Assembly: GCF_041449215.1 (NCBI RefSeq)
Contig: NZ_JBGNFV010000001.1
Location: 3,985,001 to 4,049,000 of the forward strand
Length of the DNA: 64,000 nucleotides
Direction: 5' to 3'
DNA from: Roseivirga sp. BDSF3-8
GTDB taxonomy: Bacteria > Bacteroidota > Bacteroidia > Cytophagales > Cyclobacteriaceae
Shown here: in pieces, positions 35,767-44,842 of the stretch
How the letters are laid out: the number at the start of each line of letters is the position of its first letter
Position numbering within the stretch: the stretch's first letter is position 1
The notes under the pieces: generated by a model
What the model saw: the letters and a program-made list of their open reading frames with translations, nothing else
Databases searched by the model: none
Told to the model about the DNA's origin: nothing
Made by a program: the position numbers and the translations under genes

Positions 35767-35794
35767 AAAAACCGCAGCGGTTATCCACTGCGGC
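35764..35794 (-). terminator. Terminator of glgX, shared with the RiPP maturase end
   Basis: Read leftward, CCGCAG TGGATAACCG CTGCGG is followed by TTTTTTT. It lies 24 bases beyond the glgX stop and overlaps the end of the convergent maturase gene. Confidence 0.75.
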
Positions 35795-35817
35795 CTTATG
35801 CTTAGCCTGCTGGTGGG

Positions 35818-37986
35818 TTAGTACCCACTGGAGTCAGGCTCCGCTTCACATTTCCTTAGTAATAAGAAAGAGCGGGGGGGGAGCTCCACATTTTCGCGGA
35901 TCATCGTGTTTTCGTGCATCGCCTTGGGATTATCTGTTGATACGATGATTTCCCACTCCCACTTACGGTGCTTAAGCGGGAATATGAACGTCACCGGCTC
36001 CCAGTAGCTGTTCAGCATCATCATATAAGTATGGTCCGTGATCAGGTTCCCCTTTTCATCCCGTTCCTCCATCGCATGCCCGTTCAGCAGCATGCTCAGG
36101 CAGCGTACGTAGCCATTGTCCCATTCCTCATCCGTCATATCGTGCCCGTCCGGCGCCAGCCAGCGGATATCACGCACCCCTACACCATGCACCTTACGGC
36201 CATGGAAGAAGCGTCTGCGGCGCATCACAGGAGCATTCTTACGGAAGCTGATAAGCTCCTTCGTAAAGTCGAAGAGAGCCTGCTGACGTTCCGTCCAGTC
36301 CCAGTTAAACCAGCTAAGCTCATTGTCCTGGCAGTATACATTATTATTACCATTTTGCGTACGGCCATACTCATCCCCCATACTGATCATGGGCACCCCC
36401 TGGCTCAGCAGCAGCGTAGAGAGGAAGTTGCGTTTCTGCTTTTCACGCAGCGCGATGATCTTTTTATCATCCGTAGGACCTTCCACCCCGCAGTTCCAGC
36501 TTATATTGTGTGATTCGCCGTCATTATTATCCTCCCCGTTAGCCGCATTATGCTTTTCATTATAGCTCACCAGGTCATTTAATGTAAAGCCATCATGTGC
36601 CGTCACAAAGTTAATACTCGCCGTAGGCTTTCGGCCATCCGTCTGGTACAGGTCACTGCTACCCGTCAGGCGGTTTGCCATTTCACCCACCTGGCTTTCG
36701 TCCCCCTTCCAGAAGCGGCGTACCGTGTCTCGGTACTTACCGTTCCACTCAGCCCATAGCACAGGAAACTTACCCACCTGGTAGCCCCCCTCGCCCACGT
36801 CCCATGGCTCTGCGATCAGCTTCACCTGCGACACGATAGGGTCCTGGTGTATCGTATCCAGGAAAGTAGACAGCTTACCCACCTCATGCAGGCCGCGCGC
36901 CAGGGTAGAGGCCAGGTCAAAGCGGAAGCCATCCACCTGCATCTCAGTCACCCAGTAGCGCAGGCTGTCCATCACCAGTTGCAGAGAGCGCGAATGCAGC
37001 ATATTCAGGCTATTGCCCGTGCCCGTATAGTCCATGTAATACCGCTTATCATCCTCCACCAGGCGATAATAAGCCTGGTTATCTATCCCCTTAAAGCATA
37101 GCGTAGGGCCATAGTGGTTACCCTCCGCCGTGTGGTTATACACCACATCCAGTATCACCTCTATACCCGCCTTATGGTAAGCCTTTACCAGTTCCTTAAA
37201 CTCCGTCACCTGCTCCCCCAGCTTTCCCGCTGAGCTATAGCCCGAGTGAGGCGCAAAGAAACCTATCGTGTTATACCCCCAGTAGTTGCGCAGGTCCTTA
37301 TCCATCAGCGTTTTGTCATGCACAAACTGATGGATAGGCATTAGCTCGATGGCCGTTACCCCCAGGTTTTTAAAGTATTCTATCACCTGTGGCTGCGCCA
37401 GCCCCTTGTAAGTACCACGGATACTCTCATCCACATCCTCCCGCAGCTTCGTAAATCCCTTTACGTGCAATTCATAAATGATCGACTGGTGCAAAGGCGT
37501 TTGCGGCTTTTCCACCCCTTCCCAGTCAAAAGCAGAGTCAATCACGATGCTCTTATTCATGCCTTCCGAGCTGTCCTGCGTGTCAAACTTCAGGTCACGG
37601 TCCTCATCCTCATCCCCCACAGGATATCCGAACATGGCATCAGACCAGTCTATCCGACCATCTATTGCTTTAGCGTACGGGTCCAGCAGCAGTTTGTGTT
37701 TATTAAAACGGTGTCCCTGCTCAGGCTCATACGGGCCGTCCACCCGGTAGCCATAGAGCTGCCCAGGCGACAGACCCGGTATGTACACATGCCATACGTG
37801 GTCCGTCACCTCCGTCATTTCTATCGAAACATATTCCTTCTCGTCGTTTGTATGATTGAACAGGCATAGCCATATAGCCGTAGCATTTTCGCTGAAGAGA
37901 GCAAAGTTTATTCCCTCCCCGTCATATGTAGCCCCCAGCGGGTAAGGTTTACCCGGCCAGTGTTCTATCGTTCCTTCCAATGTCAT
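35818..37986 (-). CDS. glgX: Glycogen debranching enzyme (GH13, isoamylase type)
   Basis: 722 aa, cytoplasmic. N-terminal CBM48-like beta domain (12-110), then the GH13 barrel with conserved regions DVVYNHTAEG (280-289), DGFRFDLAS with nucleophile Asp357, acid/base Glu393 in IAEPWD, and Asp465 in VTAHDG. C-terminal beta domain from about 590. It hydrolyses alpha-1,6 branches of glycogen after phosphorylase trimming. Length is typical for GlgX. No other glycogen gene is next to it. Downstream lies the convergent RiPP maturase. Confidence 0.95.
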   Translation of the reverse strand: MTLEGTIEHWPGKPYPLGATYDGEGINFALFSENATAIWLCLFNHTNDEKEYVSIEMTEVTDHVWHVYIPGLSPGQLYGYRVDGPYEPEQGHRFNKHKLLLDPYAKAIDGRIDWSDAMFGYPVGDEDEDRDLKFDTQDSSEGMNKSIVIDSAFDWEGVEKPQTPLHQSIIYELHVKGFTKLREDVDESIRGTYKGLAQPQVIEYFKNLGVTAIELMPIHQFVHDKTLMDKDLRNYWGYNTIGFFAPHSGYSSAGKLGEQVTEFKELVKAYHKAGIEVILDVVYNHTAEGNHYGPTLCFKGIDNQAYYRLVEDDKRYYMDYTGTGNSLNMLHSRSLQLVMDSLRYWVTEMQVDGFRFDLASTLARGLHEVGKLSTFLDTIHQDPIVSQVKLIAEPWDVGEGGYQVGKFPVLWAEWNGKYRDTVRRFWKGDESQVGEMANRLTGSSDLYQTDGRKPTASINFVTAHDGFTLNDLVSYNEKHNAANGEDNNDGESHNISWNCGVEGPTDDKKIIALREKQKRNFLSTLLLSQGVPMISMGDEYGRTQNGNNNVYCQDNELSWFNWDWTERQQALFDFTKELISFRKNAPVMRRRRFFHGRKVHGVGVRDIRWLAPDGHDMTDEEWDNGYVRCLSMLLNGHAMEERDEKGNLITDHTYMMMLNSYWEPVTFIFPLKHRKWEWEIIVSTDNPKAMHENTMIRENVELPPRSFLLLRKCEAEPDSSGY

Positions 37987-38039
37987 ATAGTGTTTTTTCT
38001 ATTAAAGGGTTCTGTCAGAACCCTGTTTACCTCAGCCAA

Positions 38040-38678
38040 TTAGTCAAGGTATTTTATTGTGTTCAGCATTTCTCCCGGCTTCATTACCTTATTATAAAGT
38101 TCCTTATCCACCTCCATAGGGGCTGAGTGAGCCATGTCCCCCAGGTCTACAGGCGCAAACCCGATGTCCGAGATCATGCCCGCCACCACATTTCTGGCAT
38201 CCGGATCATTGCCCGCCAGCGGGATAGCCAGCCGGTCTTCACCTCTTCTGAAAGCCTTGTCCCTAAGGTTCTCAAAGTATATCGTGTTAAAGGCTTTTAC
38301 TACGTCCGAATTCGGCAGCTTCTGTACCGTGTATTCAGTTTCACGCATAGTTTCATCTTCCCGGATCTTCTTAGCCATGTCACCGTCCCGCTCAGGGTAC
38401 GGGTTGCAGGTATCGATGACCGTTTTCCCCTTCAATTTCTCCTTCAGGCTACCCGCCGTTTCCTCTATTGCTTTATAAGGGATCGAGAGCACCACCACCT
38501 CCCCGTAATCTGCCGCCTCTTCAGGCGTGCCCGCCTGTGCATTGCTGCCCGCCTGTTCCACCAGGCTCGTCAGTTGCTCAGGGTGTCTTGAGCTAAAATA
38601 TACAGAATGTCCCGCCTGAGCCAGGTGTACCCCCAGGTTGCCTCCTATATTGCCAGATCCTATTATGCCTACTTTCAT
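38040..38678 (-). CDS. NADPH-dependent F420 reductase-like NAD(P)-binding protein
   Basis: 212 aa. Rossmann fold at the N-terminus with IIGSGNIGGNLG (5-16), followed by FSSRHPEQ, which suits NADP binding. Domain organisation and length match the F420-dependent NADP oxidoreductase family, which in bacteria without F420 acts as an uncharacterised NADP oxidoreductase; a C-terminal segment with VKAFNTIYFENL is conserved. Substrate cannot be deduced. It lies 53 bases downstream of glgX's start in the same direction, so both could be in one transcript with the next gene. Confidence 0.85.
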   Translation of the reverse strand: MKVGIIGSGNIGGNLGVHLAQAGHSVYFSSRHPEQLTSLVEQAGSNAQAGTPEEAADYGEVVVLSIPYKAIEETAGSLKEKLKGKTVIDTCNPYPERDGDMAKKIREDETMRETEYTVQKLPNSDVVKAFNTIYFENLRDKAFRRGEDRLAIPLAGNDPDARNVVAGMISDIGFAPVDLGDMAHSAPMEVDKELYNKVMKPGEMLNTIKYLD

Positions 38679-38746
38679 GGTGCTACACGTTTTATTTATA
38701 AATAATCTACGCTATGCAGTTGAAAGTGAATAAGGTACGCTTTGGT

Positions 38747-39748
38747 TTAAAATATTTTATCCACCGGCCTTCCCAGCACCGGTTCACACAGAGTCCCCTT
38801 TAGCCTCCCCTCATCCGCAAGCCGTCTCGCAATACCTATCGGCTCCCCCGAAGGCTCATTGCTAAGGTCAAACGTGCCATAGTGCATAGGGATAAAGTAC
38901 CGCGCACCCATTTCATTACTAGCCTTTACCGCATCCGATGGGCTTATATGATTAGGAGACATAAACCACTCCGGCCTGAAGGCCCCGATACCGATGATAC
39001 ACACATCCACACCCTCCTCAAAGAGTTCCTTCACCTCCTTTAAGTGGCTTCCGTAACCCGTATCACCACTGAAATAGATCGTCTTGCCCTTATGCCTGAA
39101 TACAAAAGCACCCCAGAGCCGCTTATTCGTATCCGTCAGGTGCCGCCTTCCCCAGTGCCGGGAGGGCAGAAAAAAAAGCTCCACCTCTTCATGAGCCATC
39201 CTGAACTGCTGATACCATCCCGCAGTCTGTACCGGTAGCCCCCCCGTATACTCCTCCAGCACCATCTCCATTTCCAGCCCGGCCATTACCTTCATTTTAG
39301 GATTGTTCTTCGCCAGCAGTTGCAGGCTCTGTTTCTGGCAGTGGTCCCGGTGGTCATGTGAGATCAAAAGGTAGTCAATCCCCCTCAGCTTTTCCGGTGC
39401 GATAGGTATATGTGAAATTCTCCTGGTAAAAGGGATATTATAAAATACCGGGTCCGTCAGGAATGTGATCCCCGAGAGCCGGATATAAAATGAAGCATGT
39501 CCCAGCCAGACAATACAGTCCTCATCCCCTTCCAGAAAGGCCCCGCTGTCATCCGTTTCAGGACTGAAGTCATCCTCTTTCTTTGCCTTTTTCTGTGGTT
39601 TTGGCCCCGTCACCCATTTGATAAGATCCGAAAATTTAGGCTCAAAAGGGTGCTCATGGTTCACGAATCGGCCTTTTTCATCCAGCGGAGTGCCTGGCCA
39701 GTTATCTTTTATGGTAAGTAGATCCGGATTAGAAATGTGTGTGGACAT
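38747..39748 (-). CDS. MBL-fold metallo-hydrolase, NAPE-PLD-like
   Basis: 333 aa. Metal-binding motif HDHRDH (His131, His133, Asp135, His136), His198 in PSRHWGRR, Asp229 in FSGDTGYG and His289 in PMHYGTF give a complete binuclear zinc site. The SRHWGRR motif is typical of the N-acyl-phosphatidylethanolamine phospholipase D branch, so a phosphodiester or lactone-type substrate is likely, but the actual substrate is unknown. No signal peptide, hence cytoplasmic. The same direction and spacing (68 bases) suggests linkage with the F420-reductase-like gene. Confidence 0.87.
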   Translation of the reverse strand: MSTHISNPDLLTIKDNWPGTPLDEKGRFVNHEHPFEPKFSDLIKWVTGPKPQKKAKKEDDFSPETDDSGAFLEGDEDCIVWLGHASFYIRLSGITFLTDPVFYNIPFTRRISHIPIAPEKLRGIDYLLISHDHRDHCQKQSLQLLAKNNPKMKVMAGLEMEMVLEEYTGGLPVQTAGWYQQFRMAHEEVELFFLPSRHWGRRHLTDTNKRLWGAFVFRHKGKTIYFSGDTGYGSHLKEVKELFEEGVDVCIIGIGAFRPEWFMSPNHISPSDAVKASNEMGARYFIPMHYGTFDLSNEPSGEPIGIARRLADEGRLKGTLCEPVLGRPVDKIF

Positions 39749-39878
39749 TAAAGGAGAAATTTGCCTTAACTACCCGCTTACCCCAAAATTTGTTTAGCGC
39801 ATGACCCTGTTATGTGATTAAAATCTAACCGATCCTACCCCTTTTTCGTTGTTATAGTCAACACACCATAATCAAATT

Positions 39879-40283
39879 ATGACACTAGCAGTACGCATCT
39901 TTTCCGTTCTTTCTCTCTTTTTAATCGCCTTCACCTCCTGTAAAACCGAGCGTGAACTTATGCAGGACAAGGTAGAGTTGCTGGTAAGCGTAAACGAGCA
40001 TAGCGAACCCGAAATGCTATTTCTCAATTACCTTGGAGCACCTAAAGAAGACCTGGATGCAGACGAGGGATTGTTGGTAGTTCCTTCAAACCTTATGATT
40101 GTAGATGCACAGGGAGGAGTCCCCAAAGGAGCAGAGTTCGTACTATCCCTGAGCCGGAAGCAGGCCGATACCGATAATGGGCCAATCCTCAAGATTTTTG
40201 ACCCTACCACCGGCAGGTATACAGAAACCAGCTATGTCATCATCGGAATCAAACCCAAAGAAGCCCTCGAAGAGAATAATTAA
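39879..40283 (+). CDS. Small lipoprotein
   Basis: 134 aa. Signal peptide with lipobox IAFTSC, so lipidated at Cys21. The mature part is mainly beta with no motif I recognise. It ends face to face with the FtsX permease gene: both stop codons lie in the perfect palindrome AGAATAATTAATTATTCT at 40273-40290. Confidence 0.65.
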   Translation: MTLAVRIFSVLSLFLIAFTSCKTERELMQDKVELLVSVNEHSEPEMLFLNYLGAPKEDLDADEGLLVVPSNLMIVDAQGGVPKGAEFVLSLSRKQADTDNGPILKIFDPTTGRYTETSYVIIGIKPKEALEENN

Positions 40284-42959
40284 TTATTCTGACCGCAGCG
40301 CATATACCGGATTATTTCTTGCTGCTTGCCACGAGTGGTAAAAGATAGTCACACTTGCTACCGCAGTGATTATACCCCCCGCCAGTAAGTAAGTCCCTGC
40401 ATCCATGCCAATCCGGTACGCAAATTCCTGCAGCCAGTGCTCCATTCCAAACCACGCCAGCGGCATCGCTATACCGAAGGAGAGAGCGATCAGTAACAAA
40501 AATTCCCTGTACACCATGCCCATCACCTGGCCTGAGGAGGCCCCCATTACCTTACGTATGCCTATCTCCTTTGTGCGCTTAGTCAGAGACAGGGTAACCA
40601 GCCCAAACAGACCCATGCAGGAAATAGCTATCCCCAGCAACGTCGTAAGCCACATAATGCGGCTCAGCCTCTTCTCCTGACTATACTGAGAAGCCAGCGT
40701 CATATCCACGAAAGAGTAGTCAAATGGCTGGTCCCTCAGCGTCTCCTTCCAGATTTTTTCTATACGGTCCATAGTAGCCGGTAAGTCTGCCGTATTCAGC
40801 TTAAGCGTTATTTTCGGGTTCGGGTTAGTTGCAAAGTCCAGATTAGTGATGTTCTTCAGCAGGCCCATTGGGCTTACCACCAGCAGCGCCGGCATTACCG
40901 GTGAGTGCAGAGACTGGTAGTGAAAGTCCCTCGCCACCCCCAGTATCGTATAGTCTCCAAAGGGCCGTGGCATGGCAGCGCCCGCCGGGTCCTCTATGCC
41001 AAAGTGCTTCACAAAAGCCTCATTCACCACCACCCCATAGTTCAGTCCCGCTCGGTTGTCCTCATCAAAGCCCCGTCCCGCCTTTATATCTATCCCGTAA
41101 GCATCGATAAACCTGCTGTCCACCACATTCATCGTAATTTCCTCATATACCCCCTTTTCATCCTGCCAGCCTATGTTCGTCCAGCCCTGCTGGCCAAACG
41201 TGTGTGTGGACATCCCCACCACCTCCACCTCAGACACAGAAGCCAGGGCCTCCGCCAGCAGATTCCGGCGTTGCAGCCCCTCATTAATATATCCTTCAAA
41301 GTCCTTAAAAACTTTACTCTCCATATGCTGCGGCACAGTAATCAGTTGTTCCTGCTCAAAGCCCAGGTGCTTGTTCTGCAGGTAAGCCAGTTGGCGTTGC
41401 ATCGTAAGCGTGCCCAGAATCAGCAGAATCGAAAGAACGAACTGAAACCCTACCATGAGCCGCCGCATCAGCTCCCGGTTACGGCCCGTACCCCCGCCAC
41501 TGTGAAATATCCCTGCCGGATGAAACCGGCTCAGAAAGAGGCTTGGATAGCTGCCCGCCAGCAGGCCCGTACCACCCCCCAACAATAAGATAAACAGGAT
41601 GTTCGCCACCGACAGCTCCAGCGAAAGCTTCACCCCCGCCAGCTCACTGAATACCGGCAGCAAAATGGCCGCAAGAGCAATCCCCGCCACCAGTGCCACA
41701 AATGTCGTCAGCAAAGCCTCCGCCCAAAACTGCGACATGATCTGTCCCCTCATTGCCCCCAGAGACTTGCGTACCCCTACCTCCTTTACCCGGGAAAGTG
41801 AGCGGCCCACCGCCAGCGTCACAAAATTAATACACGCCACCAGCAAAATCAGTAGTGCCACTGCAGACAGGATATAAATGTATTTCGCATCACTAACCGG
41901 CGCTATCCCGGCAGGTATATCAGCATTCAGGTGAATGTCTTCCAGAGGCTGCAAGCCCACCACATAGCTGCCCGGCTGATAGTCTTCACCCAGCACACGT
42001 TTGACCAGTGCCGGCAGCCGCCCCTCCAGATCTGCGGCCCATGCCCCCTCTTGCAGCAGCACATACGTTTCACTGAAAATATTAAAGTAGTTCGTTCTCG
42101 ATTCCGGCCCCACCACATCTAAAAAATGCTCATAGTTCACCAGCATATCATATTGAACACTTTGCGTCGCCCGCTGGTCCGCCACCACCCCCCGCACAAT
42201 AAACTCCTCGAAGCGATTCCCCAACTGTACCGTCATATACTGGCCCAGGGCCCCTTCAGAGCCAAAGTGCTTTTTTGCTGCACTCTCCGTCAGCACAATG
42301 CTCTCTAGGTCAGCCACACTTGCCTCACCTGACACCACCTCCGTATCAAACAGATCAAAAAAGCCCTCGTCCGCAAAGTGCATAGTTCCCTCCAGCAAGC
42401 GGTTGCCCTGCTTTACCACCGTACTGCGCATATCAAATCGCGTAAAAGCCCGCACCTCAGGGTAAGTAGCCGCCAGGTCAGGGCCCAGCGGGATAGGCGT
42501 AACCGTATTAAAAAATTGCTCCCCCTCACCATAGTCCTCCTTCACCCAGGCACGGTATATATTCCTCCCCTCCGCAAAGTGCCCGTCAAACGATAGCTCA
42601 TACTGTACATACAGCCAGATCATGATACAAAAGGCAAACCCGATCAGCAGACTAGCCACATTAATAGCCGCATACCCCTTCTGCTTAGTCAGGCTGCGCA
42701 GCGCCACCTTCAGGTAGTTGCCGTACATATCCATCACATGCCCCGCACTTCCCCTGCGGATAAAGCGCGGCTGAAAGAACATCAGCACATTCAGCCAGTA
42801 CCTCAGATCAGCTTTAAGCTTACCCTCTTCCGCCATACGGCGGTGGTACGCCTCCTCCATATCACCCGCCAGCTCTTCGCATATCGCCGGGTTACAGTAC
42901 CACTCAAACAGCCTGCGTGCCAGGGTAGGGGGAGAAACATTATTTTCCATGTTGTTCAT
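40284..42959 (-). CDS. FtsX-like ABC transporter permease with N-terminal prefix domain
   Basis: 891 aa. Residues about 8-75 form the permease prefix domain 2 (ARRLFEWYCNPAICEELAGD), found when such permeases are paired with PadR regulators. The rest is a MacB-like double permease: TM1 near 95-118, a MacB_PCD periplasmic domain, three TM helices in the FtsX domain (370-480), a second periplasmic domain and FtsX domain (780-885) with ERKEIGIRKVMGA-like sequence (KRTKEIGIRKVMGA). It lacks an ATPase, which is not next to it. Family members export or extract lipids, peptides or antibiotics. The stop-to-start gap to padR is two bases, so both are one operon under PadR control. Confidence 0.9.
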   Translation of the reverse strand: MNNMENNVSPPTLARRLFEWYCNPAICEELAGDMEEAYHRRMAEEGKLKADLRYWLNVLMFFQPRFIRRGSAGHVMDMYGNYLKVALRSLTKQKGYAAINVASLLIGFAFCIMIWLYVQYELSFDGHFAEGRNIYRAWVKEDYGEGEQFFNTVTPIPLGPDLAATYPEVRAFTRFDMRSTVVKQGNRLLEGTMHFADEGFFDLFDTEVVSGEASVADLESIVLTESAAKKHFGSEGALGQYMTVQLGNRFEEFIVRGVVADQRATQSVQYDMLVNYEHFLDVVGPESRTNYFNIFSETYVLLQEGAWAADLEGRLPALVKRVLGEDYQPGSYVVGLQPLEDIHLNADIPAGIAPVSDAKYIYILSAVALLILLVACINFVTLAVGRSLSRVKEVGVRKSLGAMRGQIMSQFWAEALLTTFVALVAGIALAAILLPVFSELAGVKLSLELSVANILFILLLGGGTGLLAGSYPSLFLSRFHPAGIFHSGGGTGRNRELMRRLMVGFQFVLSILLILGTLTMQRQLAYLQNKHLGFEQEQLITVPQHMESKVFKDFEGYINEGLQRRNLLAEALASVSEVEVVGMSTHTFGQQGWTNIGWQDEKGVYEEITMNVVDSRFIDAYGIDIKAGRGFDEDNRAGLNYGVVVNEAFVKHFGIEDPAGAAMPRPFGDYTILGVARDFHYQSLHSPVMPALLVVSPMGLLKNITNLDFATNPNPKITLKLNTADLPATMDRIEKIWKETLRDQPFDYSFVDMTLASQYSQEKRLSRIMWLTTLLGIAISCMGLFGLVTLSLTKRTKEIGIRKVMGASSGQVMGMVYREFLLLIALSFGIAMPLAWFGMEHWLQEFAYRIGMDAGTYLLAGGIITAVASVTIFYHSWQAARNNPVYALRSE

Positions 42960-42961
42960 AT

Positions 42962-43300
42962 TCAGATACTAAAGTTCCAGACAGGCTTAGGTATCGCCTG
43001 CCACAGGCTGTCCCGCATTTCCTTCGTATGCTTCAGCGCCTCCTTACCCGTCCCCGTTAGGCTAAACAGACGCTTCTTGCGTCCTCCGCGGGTTTCCGTA
43101 GCGCCTCCCATTTCCGAGGCCAGAAAACCCTTATCCTCTAGGCGCATCAGTGTTTTATGCACCGCGCTCATCGTCACCGTCCGGCCCGTTCTTTTTTCTA
43201 TTTCATCCGTTATCGCCAGCCCGTATGCCTCTTCATATAAAATACCCACCGCCAGCAGTACTAACTCTTCAAACTCACCCAGGTAATTGCCTTTAGTCAT
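42962..43300 (-). CDS. PadR-family transcriptional regulator
   Basis: 112 aa winged helix with the PadR pattern: NYLGEFEELVLLAVGIL (4-20), AYGLAITDEIEKRTGRTVTM (25-44), and wing GGRKKRLFSLTGTGKEAL (71-88). It is a short PadR (subfamily 2 type). It probably represses its own operon with the FtsX permease, which follows after 2 bases. Confidence 0.92.
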   Translation of the reverse strand: MTKGNYLGEFEELVLLAVGILYEEAYGLAITDEIEKRTGRTVTMSAVHKTLMRLEDKGFLASEMGGATETRGGRKKRLFSLTGTGKEALKHTKEMRDSLWQAIPKPVWNFSI

Positions 43301-43642
43301 TACTTTCTACTTTGTCTAGGTAATAATAAGCAAGTCCCCTGTAAATGTCAAGGCACAGATAAATCACGAATAACAGAGCAGAGGGCCATCATACCTGACC
43401 GTCACGCCTGCAGTAGTCCCCCATGCCCCTGAATAGTATGCTTACAGGAATTTATTTGGATATTTTCCGATCAGCAAAAGTGAGAGAAAGTCAAATGAAT
43501 AATTCATGAAATAAAACCTGTTGTTTCATGGATTTTTCAGAAAAAAAATAGCTTTTTAGGGCTTTGCTGTAGCTTTACTACTTGATCCTTGACCAGGAGA
43601 AAGAAGCTGCGGTACATTATTTATAGTTAAATTTTATCCATT
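43301..43642. other. Intergenic region upstream of the lanthipeptide-like precursor
   Basis: 342 bases with promoters for padR (leftward) and the peptide gene (rightward). An inverted repeat CATGAAA..TTTCATG lies at 43505-43530. TTTG at 43564-43567 followed by GATCCTTG 17 bases later is a weak -33/-7 candidate. No coding sequence. Confidence 0.35.
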
Positions 43643-43798
43643 ATGAAAAAACTAAGCTTAAAAGAACTCGAAGTCACTAGCTTCACTACTGTTGACACTG
43701 ACTCAGTTAAAGCCGGTGGCGGACTTGATACCAGAAGAAAGTCATATTGCGTATGCGATACAGACGAAGTAGACTGGAACGGTCTCGCCCTTTGCTAA
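43643..43798 (+). CDS. Pinensin-like lanthipeptide precursor (51 aa), orphan
   Basis: ATG 43643 to TAA 43796-43798. The leader MKKLSLKELEVTSFTTV strongly resembles that of pinensin-type lanthipeptides of Bacteroidota (KKLSLKEL.V.SF.T), and it ends in VKAGGG, a double-glycine site. The core LDTRRKSYCVCDTDEVDWNG plus LALC has Cys36, Cys38 and Cys51 with Ser and Thr upstream, so lanthionine rings could form. No LanB/C, LanM or exporter gene is in the neighbourhood, so modification would have to be done by enzymes encoded elsewhere, or the gene is a remnant. A MITE starts 26 bases after the stop. Confidence 0.75.
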   Translation: MKKLSLKELEVTSFTTVDTDSVKAGGGLDTRRKSYCVCDTDEVDWNGLALC

Positions 43799-43824
43799 GC
43801 GCTGATCCCATATAAAATGATGAA

Positions 43825-44030
43825 GAGGCTGTCTCAAAAGGCAACCTCTTTCTTTTTGTTCAAAATATAATTTGGCATTCCTCGTAACTACCGCGGGGTT
43901 GTACCGCGTCGCGTCCGACCGGGTCGCGCCTGACTGGGTCGCGTCCGACTTCGCTATGCAGAGTGTTTGAGGTGATTTTCAAAATATTGTTTGGCAGAAA
44001 AAGAGGCCTTGCTACTTTTGAGACAGCCCC
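43825..44030. mobile_element. MITE-like element, about 206 bases
   Basis: Terminal inverted repeats: GAGGCTGTCTCAAAAG at 43825-43840 and CTTTTGAGACAGCCCC at 44015-44030. The similarity extends inwards for about 50 bases (CCTCTTTCTTTTTGTTC.. against the reverse complement of ..CAAACAATATTTTG..). There is no transposase. The interior (43897-43965) has three tandem copies of a GTCGCGTCCGACTGG-like unit. The GGCTGTCTCAAAAG end is typical of insertion sequence ends in this phylum, so a full-length relative elsewhere in the genome is likely to move it. Confidence 0.75.
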
Positions 44031-44842
44031 TTTTTTTAGTGCCTTTTTATCTATAGCACAAATCCCATCGTATAACGGGGCGCCATGCATATGGGCGCCA
44101 TGCATATGGGCCCCAGCTACTCGCAGAGTGCAGGAGTAGACACCTGCAGCAACCACCGGCATTTCCCTTCCCCAATTTAGCCACCCCCTCCGCAGTCCAT
44201 TTCGCCATAAGGGCCTAACACCCTACCAGTCCCATCGGGAAGTCGCCTTTGAAGCAGCCAAGGCACGTAGCCTGCTGGCTTACCAGTATCGCAGAAGAGT
44301 AATGCGGTATCATCACCTTCTTATACTGGATGCCCTTTAAGCTACCCCAGTTACTATAAAAATCATCCTGACCGCTACTCATATTTATAGCACTTTTCCT
44401 ATATTTACGACCTGGTCAAGGTAGCCTTCTCCCACCACTTCAGACCAAATCATACCCGAGCTCCTTCGTCTCTGCTCCGTTTCTCCTCCGTAACTACTTC
44501 GCCTATCCTGTACCTATCCTATAAGTAGCCTATACCTGGCGTATATTTCAGGCCCATGTACCTTAATTTCATAGCTTTTGGTATTTTTCCGTTAAATGGC
44601 AGGTTTTTAATGATACCCAAAATTCATCTCCAGCTCATCACAAGAGCTTTCTTATACAGGTCTGCCGCACGATAGTTCTAGCTCCAATTGCCCTAAGGCC
44701 CTACCAGTCCCATCGGGACATTGCCTTTGTAGCCCAATCAAGCCAGATCAACCCACAGTGCCGTAGGCACGCAGCCTACTAGGCAGGTCCCATATTATTC
44801 CTCAAAGCACTATAAGAGAGGTGTTTGGTTTGCACTATAGAG
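44031..44842. other. Non-coding region with REP-like palindromes and a gene fragment
   Basis: No genes. It contains a 15-base tandem duplication GGGCGCCATGCATAT (44078-44107), two copies of CCCTACCAGTCCCATCGGGA (44221-44240 and 44702-44721) with the imperfect palindrome TCCCATCGGGA, and a 70-base copy of part of the DUF305 gene (44267-44337). Confidence 0.6.
44267..44337 (-). pseudogene. Fragment duplicated from the DUF305 gene
   Basis: About 71 bases nearly identical to 47179-47249 inside the DUF305 gene (six or so differences), in the same orientation. Read leftward it would encode part of the DIQYMKxMIPHH..AILVSQQA segment. Nothing else of the gene is present on either side. Confidence 0.7.

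Noticed and set aside
43860-44162. Minus-strand frame of 100 codons across the MITE
   Set aside because: It is made of the MITE interior repeats and a 15-base tandem duplication (repeated HMHGA), not a protein gene.
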